From Catellatospora tritici (GTDB lineage: Bacteria > Actinomycetota > Actinomycetes > Mycobacteriales > Micromonosporaceae): a DNA stretch of 64,000 nucleotides. The DNA lies in assembly GCF_019083965.1 (NCBI RefSeq), contig NZ_JAHRCY010000001.1, forward strand, positions 434,001 to 498,000, read 5' to 3'. This document shows, piece after piece, positions 27,881 through 38,228 of this stretch. Made by a program: the position numbers and the translations under genes. Under the pieces are notes generated by a model. That model saw only the letters and a program-made list of their open reading frames with translations, searched no databases and was not told the DNA's origin. Every line of letters starts with the position of its first letter. The first letter of the stretch is position 1.

Positions 27881-27899
27881 GACACCTGTGGCAGGTGTC
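27881..27899. promoter_or_regulatory. Inverted repeat before the glucan synthase gene
   Basis: GACACCTG and CAGGTGTC are perfect 8-bp arms with a 3-base spacer, 41 bases before the GT4 start. It could be an operator or a small leader hairpin. Confidence 0.35.
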
Positions 27900-27939
27900 C
27901 CGTTCCGTATGCCCGGGTTGTCACTGCGAGGGGGCCCGC

Positions 27940-29255
27940 ATGACCATGACCATGCCCGTCGCATCGGACCCGTTGGCGGCACCGAAGCCGCTCCGGATCA
28001 TGATGCTTTCTTGGGAGTACCCGCCGGTCGTCGTCGGCGGGCTGGGTCGGCACGTACACGCGCTGGCGACCTCGCTGGTGGCGGCGGGCCACCAGGTGAC
28101 CGTGGTGACCCGGCACGCGCCGGGCGCTCCGCTGGAGGAGTACGCCGAGGGCGTGCGCATCGTGCGCGCCCCTGAGGACCCGCCGCTGTTTCCGCTGGAG
28201 ACGCCGACGCTGCTGGCCTGGACGATGGCGTTCAACCACACGCTGACCCGGGCCGCGCTGCGGGCCGCCGAGACCGACCACTACGACGTGGTGCACGGGC
28301 ACGACTGGCTGGTCACGCACACCGCGGTGACACTGGCCGAGCACCTGGGCCGCCCGCTGGTGGCCACGGTGCACGCCACCGAGGCGGGCCGCCACCAGGG
28401 CTGGCTGCCCGCGGACCTCAACAAGAGCATCCACTCGGTCGAGTGGTGGCTGGGCCACCGCGCCTGCCGGGTGCTGGTCTGCTCGGAGTACATGCGCTGG
28501 GAGGTCAGCCGCCTGCTCGAACTGCCGATGAGCAAGGTCGACGTGATCCCCAACGGCGTCAACGGCAAGGTCTGGAAGGCGCCCGCGCAGAAGGTCCGGG
28601 AGGCCCGGTCGCGCTTCGCCGGGGACGGCCCGCTGATCGGCTTCGCCGGACGGCTGGTGTACGAGAAGGGCGTGCAGCACCTGGTCGACGCGGTGCCGCA
28701 GCTCGCCGACGAGCACCCCGGCCTCAAGGTGATCATCGCTGGGGACGGCCCCTACCGCGAGGAGCTGCAGGACGCGACGCGGCGGCTCAAGCTCAACAAG
28801 ACGGTCGACTTCATCGGTTTCCAGTCCGAGCGGGAACTGCCCGCGCTGCTGGCCGCCACCGACGCGACCGTGGTGCCCTCGCTCTACGAGCCGTTCGGCA
28901 TGGTCGCCCTGGAGGCGGCAGCCGCCGGAGCTCCGCTGGCGGTGGCCGCTACCGGAGGCCTGGCCGAGATCGTTGAACCGGGCGTGACCGGAATGACCTT
29001 TCCCCACAGCGACCCCGAGGCGCTGGCCGGCGCGGTCGGCACGCTGCTGGCCGAACCCAAGCGCGCCAAGCAGATCGCCCGGCGGGCGCTGACCATGGTG
29101 TCGGAGAAGTACGGCTGGCAGTCCATCGCCGCCCGCACCGTCGCCTCGTACCGGGCGGCGATCCACGAGGAGCCGCTGTTCCAGGCGGAACGGCTGGCCG
29201 AGCAGGCAGGCGGTGAGCGGCAGCTCATCGTCGTGCCGGACGGGAATCTGCTGCG

Positions 29256-29259
<4 letters not shown>
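27940..29259 (+). CDS. GT4 glycosyltransferase, glycogen/alpha-glucan synthase type
   Basis: 439 residues, ATG at 27940 (MTMTMPVASDPL). GT-B fold: N-terminal RIMMLSWEYPPVVVGGLGRHVHALA (glycine-rich donor loop), HGHDWLVTHTAV, VHATEAGRHQGWLP; C-terminal VIPNGVNGKVW, GFAGRLVYEKGVQHLVDA and YEPFGMVALEAAAAGAPLAV (E-x7-E). It resembles actinobacterial glycogen or maltose-1-phosphate synthases and the Rv3032-type alpha-1,4-glucan synthases. The donor could be ADP-glucose, UDP-glucose or GDP-glucose; no pyrophosphorylase gene lies nearby to decide. Its TGA overlaps the ATG of the branching enzyme (ATGA), so the two are coupled in making branched alpha-glucan. Confidence 0.85.
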
Positions 29260-31100
<1,841 letters not shown>

Positions 31101-31127
31101 CACGCCGGAGCGCGACACGCGAGAGGT

Positions 31128-31160
31128 GATGACCGGCGCCGGGTATCGGCGCCGGTCATC
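31128..31160 (+). terminator. Hairpin terminator after glgB
   Basis: Perfect 14-bp arms GATGACCGGCGCCG and CGGCGCCGGTCATC with a 5-base loop, 27 bases after the glgB stop. No U tract follows, as is common for high-GC actinobacterial terminators. Confidence 0.75.
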
Positions 31161-31302
31161 GCATTGTGTATGGCGAAAACGTGAAAAACTCCAGATCGGA
31201 TGCTGCGTGCGCGCGCTGGGGTAAGTAATATCAGCCGCGGCTGCGCCCTATCAGCCGTCGAATCAGGGGCGCGGCTGTCCACCGGCGCGCTTGAGAGGTC
31301 GC

Positions 31303-31893
31303 ATGCCCCAACGCTCCACGCCACCCACCACGATAAAGATCCTGATCGCGGGCGGGTTCGGCGCCGGAAAGACCACACTGGTGGGCACGGTGAGCGAAGT
31401 GCTCCCGCTGCACACCGAGGAGGTGCTGACCACCGCCGGAGCCGACGACGACGACCTCTCCGGGGTGGAGGGCAAACGCACCACCACCGTCACCATGGAC
31501 TTCGGCCGGATCACCATCGGCGACAACATCGTGCTCTACCTGTTCGGCACGCCAGGGCAGGAACGGTTCAAGTTCCTGTGGGACGAGCTGGCCATCGGCG
31601 CCCTGGGTGGAGTCGTGCTGGCCGACACGCGGCGACTGGCCGACAGCTTCCCCTCGATCGACTATTTCGAGAAGCGGGGCACGCCGTTCATCGTGGCGGT
31701 GAACTGTTTCAACGGCGCGCAGCCGTTCTCGGTGGCCGCCGTGCGCACCGCGCTGACGCTGGACGCGGACGTCCCCGTGGTCATGTGCGACGTGCGTGAC
31801 CGCCGCTCCGGCCGCGAGGTGCTGGTCGCGCTGATCGAGCACGTACGCTCGCTGATCCTGGGCCCGGACTACACGCCCGTCGGGGCGCCCTGA
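31303..31893 (+). CDS. CvnD-type small GTPase/ATP-GTP-binding protein (orphan conservon member)
   Basis: 196 residues from the ATG at 31303, preceded by GAGAGG. P-loop ILIAGGFGAGKTTLVGTVSE, switch-like KRTTTVTMDFGRI, DxxG equivalent LFGTPGQERFKFLWDELA, and NKxD equivalent VAVNCFNG are the pattern of the MglA/CvnD GTPase family. In actinomycetes CvnD normally lies last in a conservon with a sensor-kinase-like CvnA, a roadblock CvnB and a DUF742 CvnC. None of these is here, so this is a stand-alone copy. Conservon complexes act at the membrane like eukaryotic G-protein systems. The convergent TetR gene ends 7 bases downstream. Confidence 0.87.
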   Translation: MPQRSTPPTTIKILIAGGFGAGKTTLVGTVSEVLPLHTEEVLTTAGADDDDLSGVEGKRTTTVTMDFGRITIGDNIVLYLFGTPGQERFKFLWDELAIGALGGVVLADTRRLADSFPSIDYFEKRGTPFIVAVNCFNGAQPFSVAAVRTALTLDADVPVVMCDVRDRRSGREVLVALIEHVRSLILGPDYTPVGAP

Positions 31894-31899
31894 CCCCGG

Positions 31900-32637
31900 T
31901 CAGTCCCGCTGCGGCACCAGCCGGACCAGGCCGCCGATCAGCATGTCCAGTCCGAACTCGAACCGCTGGTCGCCATCGCCCTGCACGAGCGCGTCGACAT
32001 GCTTGCTGAGAAACGGGAACCGCTCGGGCGGCAGACTCGCCAGGTAACCGTGCAGCTGACCGAAGTACTCGGCGATGAACTGCTCCGGCGAGGCGCCCAT
32101 GGCCCGCTGCCGGGCCTGGTAGAGCGCCCCCTCGTAGGCGTCGGCACTCAGGTACAGCGCGATGCGGTCCACCGCCCACGCCGCCAGCTGCGGCGGCACG
32201 CCCCCGGTGATCAGCACGCCCAGCATCGCCTCGCTCACCCGGAGCGCGTTCGGCCCGGTGGGCACGTTGGCCAGGCTGACCCGGGCGATGTCGCCGTGTG
32301 CGCCGAGCACCCGGTACGACTCGCGGGCGATCTCGCGGATCTGCTCCTGCCAGCGGTCCGGGTCGGGCTCGGCGGGTAGGCGGATCTCGCCCAGGATCCG
32401 GTCGTACGCGAGTTCCAGCAGCTCGTCCTTGTTGGCGACGTGCGCGTAGAGCGAGGCGGCGCCGGTGCCCAGCTCCTCGGCGACCCGGCGCATGCTCACC
32501 GCGTCCAGACCCTCCCGGTCGAGCACGACCAGCGCCGCGTCGATGATCATGTCCTGACTGAGCGGCCGCTTTGCCGCTCCTGCGGGTCGGGAGCGGCGCC
32601 AGGGCGGAGCGGGGATCTCGGGGCTCTCGGCGGGCAT
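31900..32637 (-). CDS. TetR-family transcriptional regulator
   Basis: 245 residues from the ATG at 32637 (MPAESPEIPAPPWRRSRP); an upstream in-frame extension runs into the operator region and is rejected. The N-terminal helix-turn-helix is LSQDMIIDAALVVLDREGLDAVSMRRVAEELGTGAASLYAHVANKDELLELAYD, and the C-terminal domain is of the tetracycline-repressor-like type (GVPPQLAAWAVDRIALYLSADAYEGALY). It is divergent from the MFS gene. Three matching palindromes lie in the 92-base gap, so it very likely represses both itself and the pump until a ligand binds. Confidence 0.9.
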   Translation of the reverse strand: MPAESPEIPAPPWRRSRPAGAAKRPLSQDMIIDAALVVLDREGLDAVSMRRVAEELGTGAASLYAHVANKDELLELAYDRILGEIRLPAEPDPDRWQEQIREIARESYRVLGAHGDIARVSLANVPTGPNALRVSEAMLGVLITGGVPPQLAAWAVDRIALYLSADAYEGALYQARQRAMGASPEQFIAEYFGQLHGYLASLPPERFPFLSKHVDALVQGDGDQRFEFGLDMLIGGLVRLVPQRD

Positions 32638-32658
32638 GGCGGATATCGTAGTTGACGC

Positions 32659-32706
32659 GAACGACGTTCGGTAGGTAGAACAGTGTTCGTCAAACGAACA
32701 GTGTTC
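32659..32706. promoter_or_regulatory. Triple operator between tetR-type and MFS genes
   Basis: Three palindromes of form GAAC-N3-GTTC lie in a row: GAACGACGTTC (32659), GAACAGTGTTC (32678) and GAACAGTGTTC (32696). Spacing is 19 and 18 bases, close to two helical turns, so all face nearly the same side. TTGACG at 32652 with TAGAAC about 18 bases on gives a promoter that the sites would cover. Confidence 0.75.
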
Positions 32707-32729
32707 GCTCCCCTCCCCCTGGAGATCGC

Positions 32730-34205
32730 ATGTCCGCCGTCCTCGAGACCGCAGCCCCACCCGATACCGAGCCCCCGGCGTACCGCTGGCGCTGGGCCGC
32801 CCTCTTCACGATCCTCGCCGCCGAGGTGATGGACCTGCTCGACGCGCTGGTCACCACCATCGCCGGGCCGTCCATCCGGGCCGACGTCGGCGGCTCCGAG
32901 AGCCTGATCCAGTGGCTCGGCGCCGCGTACACGCTGGCCATGGCGGTCGGCCTGATCACCGGCGGCCGCCTGGGCGATCTCTTCGGCCGCAAGCGCATGT
33001 TCATGATCGGCGCCGCCGGGTTCGTCGCCGCCTCGGCGCTGTGCGCCGTGTCCACCTCCCCCGAGCTGCTCATCGCCGCCCGGGTGCTGCAGGGCCTGTT
33101 CGGCGCGGTGCTGCTGCCGCAGGGCCTCGGCATCATCAAGGAGGTCTTCCCGCCCAAGGAGATGGGTGCCGCATTCGGCGCGTTCGGGCCGGTCATGGGC
33201 CTGTCCGCGGTCGCCGGGCCGATCCTGGCCGGGTGGCTGGTCGACGCCGACTTCTGGGGCACCGGCTGGCGCATGATCTTCCTGATCAACCTGCCGCTGG
33301 GCCTGCTCGCCCTGCTCGGCGCCGCGAAGTTCCTGCCCGAGTCCCGCTCGGCGCACGCCTCCAAGCTCGACCTGACCGGTGTCGGCCTGGTCACCGGCGG
33401 TGCCCTGCTGCTGCTCTACCCGCTGGTGCAGGGCCGCGAGCTGGGCTGGCCCGCGTGGACATTCGCCATGATGGCCGCCTGCCTGCCCGTCTTCGCCCTC
33501 TTCGTACGCCAGCAGGCCGTGCGCAGCCGCAACGGCGGCGACCCGCTCGTCGAGCCGTCGCTGTTCCGCAAGCGTGCCTTCACCGGCGGACTCGTCGCCG
33601 GGCTGGCCTTCTTCTCCGGCATGATCGGCTTCGGCCTCGCCTTCAGCCTGTACGTCCAGCTCGGCCTGGGCTTCACCCCGCTCAAGGCCGGTCTGGCCTC
33701 GGTGCCGCAGTCGCTGGGCATCATGGTCGGCTTCGGCCTGGCCAGCGGCGCCGGACTGACCCGCAGGCTGGGCCGACGCCTGCTGCACGTCGGCCTGACC
33801 GTGATGGCCGCCGCCACCGTCGGCTTCGTGATCACCCTGGAACTGGCGGGCACAGACGTCACCCCGTGGCAGCTGGCCCCCGCGCTCGGCGCCTTCGGCA
33901 TCGGCATGGGCCTGGTCATGGCCCCGTTCTTCGACATCATCCTGGCCGGGGTGCAGCCGCACGAGACCGGCTCGGCCTCCGGCACCCTCACCGCCGTACA
34001 GCAGCTCGGCGGCGCGGTCGGCATCGCCCTGCTCGGCACCCTGTTCTTCAACACGGTCAAGTTCGGGCCGTTCGGCCCCGACCAGGCGTCCTTCGCCGAC
34101 GCGATGCGCCTGGTGCTGTGGGTCGAGGTGGCGCTGCTCGCGGTCACCTTCGCGGCCGCGTTCCTGCTGCCGCGCCAGGCCCGCGACGAAGACCACGCGC
34201 ACTGA
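32730..34205 (+). CDS. MFS multidrug efflux transporter, DHA2 (14-TM) family
   Basis: 491 residues with about fourteen membrane spans. Motif A is GGRLGDLFGRKRMFMIG; the TM1 acidic motif is EVMDLLDALVTTIAGPSI; motif C-like PVMGLSAVAGPILAGWLV; later GSASGTLTAVQQLGGAVGIALLG is typical of EmrB/QacA exporters. It exports a small toxic compound by proton antiport. Control by the divergent TetR protein through the triple operator is likely. A perfect 19-bp inverted repeat follows the gene at 34248-34306. Confidence 0.9.
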   Translation: MSAVLETAAPPDTEPPAYRWRWAALFTILAAEVMDLLDALVTTIAGPSIRADVGGSESLIQWLGAAYTLAMAVGLITGGRLGDLFGRKRMFMIGAAGFVAASALCAVSTSPELLIAARVLQGLFGAVLLPQGLGIIKEVFPPKEMGAAFGAFGPVMGLSAVAGPILAGWLVDADFWGTGWRMIFLINLPLGLLALLGAAKFLPESRSAHASKLDLTGVGLVTGGALLLLYPLVQGRELGWPAWTFAMMAACLPVFALFVRQQAVRSRNGGDPLVEPSLFRKRAFTGGLVAGLAFFSGMIGFGLAFSLYVQLGLGFTPLKAGLASVPQSLGIMVGFGLASGAGLTRRLGRRLLHVGLTVMAAATVGFVITLELAGTDVTPWQLAPALGAFGIGMGLVMAPFFDIILAGVQPHETGSASGTLTAVQQLGGAVGIALLGTLFFNTVKFGPFGPDQASFADAMRLVLWVEVALLAVTFAAAFLLPRQARDEDHAH

Positions 34206-34247
34206 CCAGCAGTCCGAGGCCGTCAAGACCCGTAGGCCGAGGCCGTC

Positions 34248-34306
34248 AAGTTGCCGGGCAATCGGGCACCGGGCAGGCCCGGATACCCCCGATTGCCCGG
34301 CAACTT
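34248..34306. terminator. Perfect 19-bp inverted repeat after MFS gene
   Basis: AAGTTGCCGGGCAATCGGG (34248-34266) and its exact complement (34288-34306) flank a 21-base loop with an inner CCGGG/CCCGG hairpin. It ends 43 bases after the MFS stop and probably stops transcription. A 14-base direct repeat CCGAGGCCGTCAAG lies just before it (34214 and 34237). Confidence 0.7.
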
Positions 34307-34366
34307 CGATGATCACGGTGGGCCCCGGGGCTGCGGGGGCTGGCGTACGTCGCCTACGCTGCGCCG

Positions 34367-36424
34367 GTGACCACCCCCGCAGCCATAGCCACCGATGGAT
34401 CTACCCCGAGCGGCGGCGGCGCCGTGCTGTCCGCCGGGCTGTTCGCCGCAGTGGCGCACTGGCGGCCTCTGGCGGCCGTGCTGGTGCCGACGCTGGTGCC
34501 CGGCCTGCTGCTCGCCGACATGATCGACATCGTGCAGGCGGGTCCCTCGGCGACGATCGTGGACGGGATGCTGCGGCCCGACGCCACGGCCGGCGGTTCG
34601 GTGCTCGGCGCGCTGGTCCTGGCCTTCGGCTGGCTGATCGGGCTGAACGCGGCGATGATCGTGCTGGCCGGGCGACTGCGCGGCGTGGCCGTGCCCTCGC
34701 GGCAGGCGCTGGGCCGGGCGCTGCGTACGGCGCCGGAGTCGGCCATGGCCGTCGTGCTCATGCTCGTCCTGATCGGCGTGGTGACGCTGTGCGGCGCGGG
34801 CGCGGCGGCCAACGCCAACGGACTGGAACTCCCGCTGCTGGCCGTGATCATCGGGTGCGGGCTGGTGCTGGTGTCGACCCGGTTGCTGCTGCTGCCCGCG
34901 ATCGTCCTGCGCGACAATGAACTTCCGCTGCTGCGCCACGCACACCGGCTGGCGGCCGGGCGCCTGCCGAGCACCGGGATCGCGATGTCGGCGGTGATCG
35001 TCCTGCCGTGGCTGGCCAACCAGTTCGTGGGCGGCCAGCTGGACCGGGTGCCCCTGCCCCACCCGCCCTACCTCGGCTGGCTCGGGCAGGTGCTGGCGGT
35101 CCTCGGCATGCTGCTGCTCGCCGCGGTGCAGGCGTCGCTGCTGATGGTGGCCTACCTGCGGCCGCGCGGCTCGCTGCAGGCCGGTCCGGTCCAGACCGAT
35201 CCGGCGCGGGTCGAGGCGGTCCTGGCCGGTCTCGGCGCGACCACCGCCGCCCCGGCGCCCCGGCGCGCCACCGGTTGGGCGCTGGCGGCGCTGCTACCGC
35301 TGCCGCTGCTGCTCGGGATCACCGTCGCGGCGGTCAACCCGTACGACAGCCCGACCGCCGTCTCGCAGGAGGTCTCCTGGAGCGGCGCCATCCTCGCCAC
35401 GGCCTGGCCGACCGGAAGGCACCCGATCGTCGTCACCGAGTACGGCATGCACTGGTGCCGCGACGACGCCTGCGCCGCGAGCGACGCGCACAACTCGGCG
35501 GTGACCTGGCTCGGTGCCGACAACGCCGCCACCGCGATCGGCGCCGACGGCACCGTGGTCACGGCCGGGCTGCGTGGGCGCGACATGCCCGACGTGATCA
35601 GAACAGACGGCAACGACGCGGTGGCGCTCGAACGCTGCGACGGGCCGGGGCGGTGCACCGACGGCATCACGAAGTGGCACACCGGCGGCGAGGAGAGCCA
35701 GCCTGTGCTGGCCGTCGCGCCCGGTCCGGACGGCTCGGTCGTGGTCGCCACGGCCCGTCCGCTGCTGGTCAAGGACGGCGAGCCGGACCGGGTCGAACTC
35801 GCGGTCACCCGCTGCAACACCGTACACTGCACCCGGCGCTCGCTGGCCGTGCTGGGCACGGTCGAGGCCGCGGTGAACAGGACGCAGTTCTACGACGCGA
35901 ACATGCGTACGGTCGTACCGCAGCTCACGTTGGCCCTCGACGACCAGGACCGCCCGACGGCGCTGCTGCGCGACGCGTCCGGCGGCCGGGCCTGGCTGGC
36001 CACCTGCCCCGCGGCCGACTGCAAGGGCGCCCGCCTCGAGCAGATCGCCGCACCCGCCGACCCGACGCTGCCCACTGCCCTGGTCGACTACGGCGAGCTC
36101 GGGTTGCACGAGGCCGCCGAACTCGGCGGTGACCAGGGCCGCTGGCCGCTGGCCGTACGCGGGAACACCGCCTGCGGGCTGACCACGACCCCGGGCCCGA
36201 GACCGGTCGTGTACGTCCGCTTCGGAGCACCGGCGCCCGAGCCGCAGCGGCTGGCGCTGTGGTGCACGGCGGTGGACGGCAGGACGAGGGTGCCGCGGCG
36301 GGTCACGCTGGCCCGGCTGACGGCCGAGCCCTACTACCTGGCGCTGGTCGCCGGGCCGGACGGGCGACTGCTGGCGCTGTGGGACGACGACGGCTACCGG
36401 CACACATTGCTCGTCACGCCCTGA
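34367..36424 (+). CDS. Membrane protein with extracellular Cys-pair propeller-like domain
   Basis: 685 residues, GTG start. Residues about 15-270 hold five to six membrane spans (LAAVLVPTLVPGLLLADMI, VLGALVLAFGWLIGLNAAMIVLA, AMAVVLMLVLIGVVTLCGAG, LLAVIIGCGLVLVSTRLLLLPAIV, and more). A further span lies near 305-325 (ALAALLPLPLLLGITVAAV). The C-terminal ~350 residues should be outside and carry recurring cysteine pairs: WCRDDAC, RCDGPGRC, RCNTVHC, TCPAADC, each at a similar place in a beta-rich repeat of roughly 55-100 residues. This looks like a propeller or related beta repeat, each unit with a local disulfide. No family function is known to me. A sensor or surface role is a guess. Confidence 0.7.
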   Translation: MTTPAAIATDGSTPSGGGAVLSAGLFAAVAHWRPLAAVLVPTLVPGLLLADMIDIVQAGPSATIVDGMLRPDATAGGSVLGALVLAFGWLIGLNAAMIVLAGRLRGVAVPSRQALGRALRTAPESAMAVVLMLVLIGVVTLCGAGAAANANGLELPLLAVIIGCGLVLVSTRLLLLPAIVLRDNELPLLRHAHRLAAGRLPSTGIAMSAVIVLPWLANQFVGGQLDRVPLPHPPYLGWLGQVLAVLGMLLLAAVQASLLMVAYLRPRGSLQAGPVQTDPARVEAVLAGLGATTAAPAPRRATGWALAALLPLPLLLGITVAAVNPYDSPTAVSQEVSWSGAILATAWPTGRHPIVVTEYGMHWCRDDACAASDAHNSAVTWLGADNAATAIGADGTVVTAGLRGRDMPDVIRTDGNDAVALERCDGPGRCTDGITKWHTGGEESQPVLAVAPGPDGSVVVATARPLLVKDGEPDRVELAVTRCNTVHCTRRSLAVLGTVEAAVNRTQFYDANMRTVVPQLTLALDDQDRPTALLRDASGGRAWLATCPAADCKGARLEQIAAPADPTLPTALVDYGELGLHEAAELGGDQGRWPLAVRGNTACGLTTTPGPRPVVYVRFGAPAPEPQRLALWCTAVDGRTRVPRRVTLARLTAEPYYLALVAGPDGRLLALWDDDGYRHTLLVTP

Positions 36425-36477
36425 CCGAAATGCCGCAACCAGCCTGGGCGACGTCCCAGGTGGACTAGCTTCGGGGC

Positions 36478-37680
36478 ATGGGGGCCGGGCACAGTCACGA
36501 GCCGAGTGAGACCCTGCCGCCCGCGCCGCCCCGGCTGCGGCACATCGTCACCCTCGTCATCGTCCCGATGGTGGTGGCGACAGTGGTCGGGCTGCTGGTG
36601 CTGTGGCCGCGCGGCAGCGTGCCGCCCGCCGAGGAGCAGCTGCCCCGGCTGCGCGGGGAGGTCGTCAGCGCCACCCCGGCCTGCCCGCGGGAGACCCCGG
36701 CGCAGCTCGGCGGCGACTGCGGCACCGCGGTCGTCCGCGTCCACGGCGAGCAGGTCGAGGCGACCGTGCCATCCGGGCCGACCGCGCCGGTCATCGCGCC
36801 CGGTGACCGGGTCGTCGTGGTGCAGAGCCCCGACGCGCAGGGCAACCTGCGCTACGCCGTCGTCGACCACGACCGCTGGACGCCGTTGCTGCTGCTGGTG
36901 GCGTTGTTTGTCGCCGCGGTGGTCGCGTTCGCGCGCTGGCGGGGCGTGGCCAGCCTGATCGGGCTCGCGGTCAGCTTCGCGGTGCTGCTGGGATTCATCC
37001 TGCCCGCGATCCAGCAGGGCGAGGCGCCGCTGCCGGTGGCCATCGTGGGCGCGGCGGCGATCATGTTCGCCGTCATCTACCTGACCCACGGCATCAGCGT
37101 GGGCACCTCGATGGCCGTGCTGGGCACGCTGGCCGCGCTGATCCTGACCGGACTGCTCGGCCTGCTGGTGACCCGCGCGCTGTACCTGACCGGGGCGGGC
37201 ACCGACGAAGCGGCCATCCTCACCAACGTGCTGGCCGGAGTGGACCTACGCGGCCTGCTGCTCGCCGGAATCATCATCGGCACGCTCGGCGTGCTCGACG
37301 ACGTCACCATCACCCAGACCGCGCTGGTGGGCGAGCTGTCCCTGGCCGATCCGACGCTGTCGGCGCGCCAGCTCTACCGCGCGGCGATCCGGGTCGGGCG
37401 CTCGCACGTGGCATCGGTGGTCAACACCATCATCCTGGCGTACGCGGGTGCGTCGCTGCCGCTGATGCTGCTGATCGTCAGCGCCGGGGCGAAGGTCGGC
37501 GACGTGCTGCCCACGCAGATCATCACCGCCGAGATCGTGCGCGGTGTCGTCGGCACGCTCGGGCTCATCGCCGCCGTGCCGATCACCACCGCCCTGGCCG
37601 CCTGGGCGGTCGCCGAGGCGCACCGCCACCCGGGCCCGGCTTCCGCCGTTCCGCCCGAAAACGACCATGAGCATGGATAA
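36478..37680 (+). CDS. YibE/F family membrane protein
   Basis: 400 residues. One N-terminal membrane span (IVTLVIVPMVVATVVGLLVLW) is followed by an outside beta domain (about residues 50-130, CPRETPAQLGGDCGTAVVRVHGEQVEATVPSGP) and then about seven spans with the YibE/F signature regions YLTHGISVGTSMAVLGTLAALILTGLLG, GTDEAAILTNVLAGVDLRGLLLAGIIIGTLGVLDDVTITQTALVGEL and HVASVVNTIILAYAGASLPLMLL. The family is widespread and its transported substrate is unknown; it is often suspected to be a permease. The His-rich C-tail ends NDHEHG. It lies 53 bases after the previous membrane protein. Confidence 0.85.
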   Translation: MGAGHSHEPSETLPPAPPRLRHIVTLVIVPMVVATVVGLLVLWPRGSVPPAEEQLPRLRGEVVSATPACPRETPAQLGGDCGTAVVRVHGEQVEATVPSGPTAPVIAPGDRVVVVQSPDAQGNLRYAVVDHDRWTPLLLLVALFVAAVVAFARWRGVASLIGLAVSFAVLLGFILPAIQQGEAPLPVAIVGAAAIMFAVIYLTHGISVGTSMAVLGTLAALILTGLLGLLVTRALYLTGAGTDEAAILTNVLAGVDLRGLLLAGIIIGTLGVLDDVTITQTALVGELSLADPTLSARQLYRAAIRVGRSHVASVVNTIILAYAGASLPLMLLIVSAGAKVGDVLPTQIITAEIVRGVVGTLGLIAAVPITTALAAWAVAEAHRHPGPASAVPPENDHEHG

Positions 37681-37714
37681 CGTGAGAAGACATCACGAAA
37701 TGGGGGGTACTCCG

Positions 37715-38119
37715 ATGACGACGGCCGTACGGCCCGCCAGCCCACCGGTCTCCGGCTGGCTGTCCTTCGCGGGCCTGCTGATCCTGCTGCTCGGCGTGTT
37801 CAACGTCGTCGAAGGGGTGTTCGCGCTCTTCAACGACAGGTACGTCAGCTACGCGGCGGGCCAGTTCTATCTGTTCGACCGGACCGGCTGGGGCTGGCTG
37901 CACGTGATCCTCGGCATCATCCAGATCGTCGTCGGCTCGGGCATCATGTCCGGCAAGACGTGGGCCCGCGGCGTGGGCGTCGGCCTGGCCGGCCTCACCG
38001 CCCTGATCCAGATGCTCTACCTGCCGGTGTTCCCGTGGTGGTCCCTGATCAACATCGCCCTGTGCGTGCTGGTCATCTACGCCCTGATCGTCCCGCCACA
38101 CGGCGCAATCGGCCGCTGA
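37715..38119 (+). CDS. DUF7144-type four-span membrane protein
   Basis: 134 residues starting at the ATG at 37715, which has GGGGGG about 7 bases before it; an in-frame ATG at 37700 is the alternative. Four membrane spans: WLSFAGLLILLLGVFNVVEGVFALF, GWGWLHVILGIIQIVVGSGIMSG, WARGVGVGLAGLTALIQMLYLP and WWSLINIALCVLVIYALIVPP. The family is common in actinomycetes, related in form to DUF308/HdeD hairpins, with no known role. It lies 34 bases after the YibE/F gene and may share its transcript. Palindromic element B follows at 38149. Confidence 0.8.
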   Translation: MTTAVRPASPPVSGWLSFAGLLILLLGVFNVVEGVFALFNDRYVSYAAGQFYLFDRTGWGWLHVILGIIQIVVGSGIMSGKTWARGVGVGLAGLTALIQMLYLPVFPWWSLINIALCVLVIYALIVPPHGAIGR

Positions 38120-38148
38120 CCCCGCGGTGGCCGCGGTGCGGTTGCGGT

Positions 38149-38210
38149 TGCGGTTTCGGGGAAAGTGCACGAATCCGAGGGCGGATGGGTGCGCTTTCCC
38201 CGAAACCGCA
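38149..38210. repeat. Palindromic element B, copy 2
   Basis: Two 22-base arms (38149-38170 and 38189-38210), beginning TGCGGTTTCGGGGAAAG, are inverted with one G-T-type mismatch and an 18-base loop. It lies between the convergent DUF7144 and hydrolase genes and may also end both transcripts. Confidence 0.82.
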
Positions 38211-38228
38211 TGATCGTCAGCGGATTTC

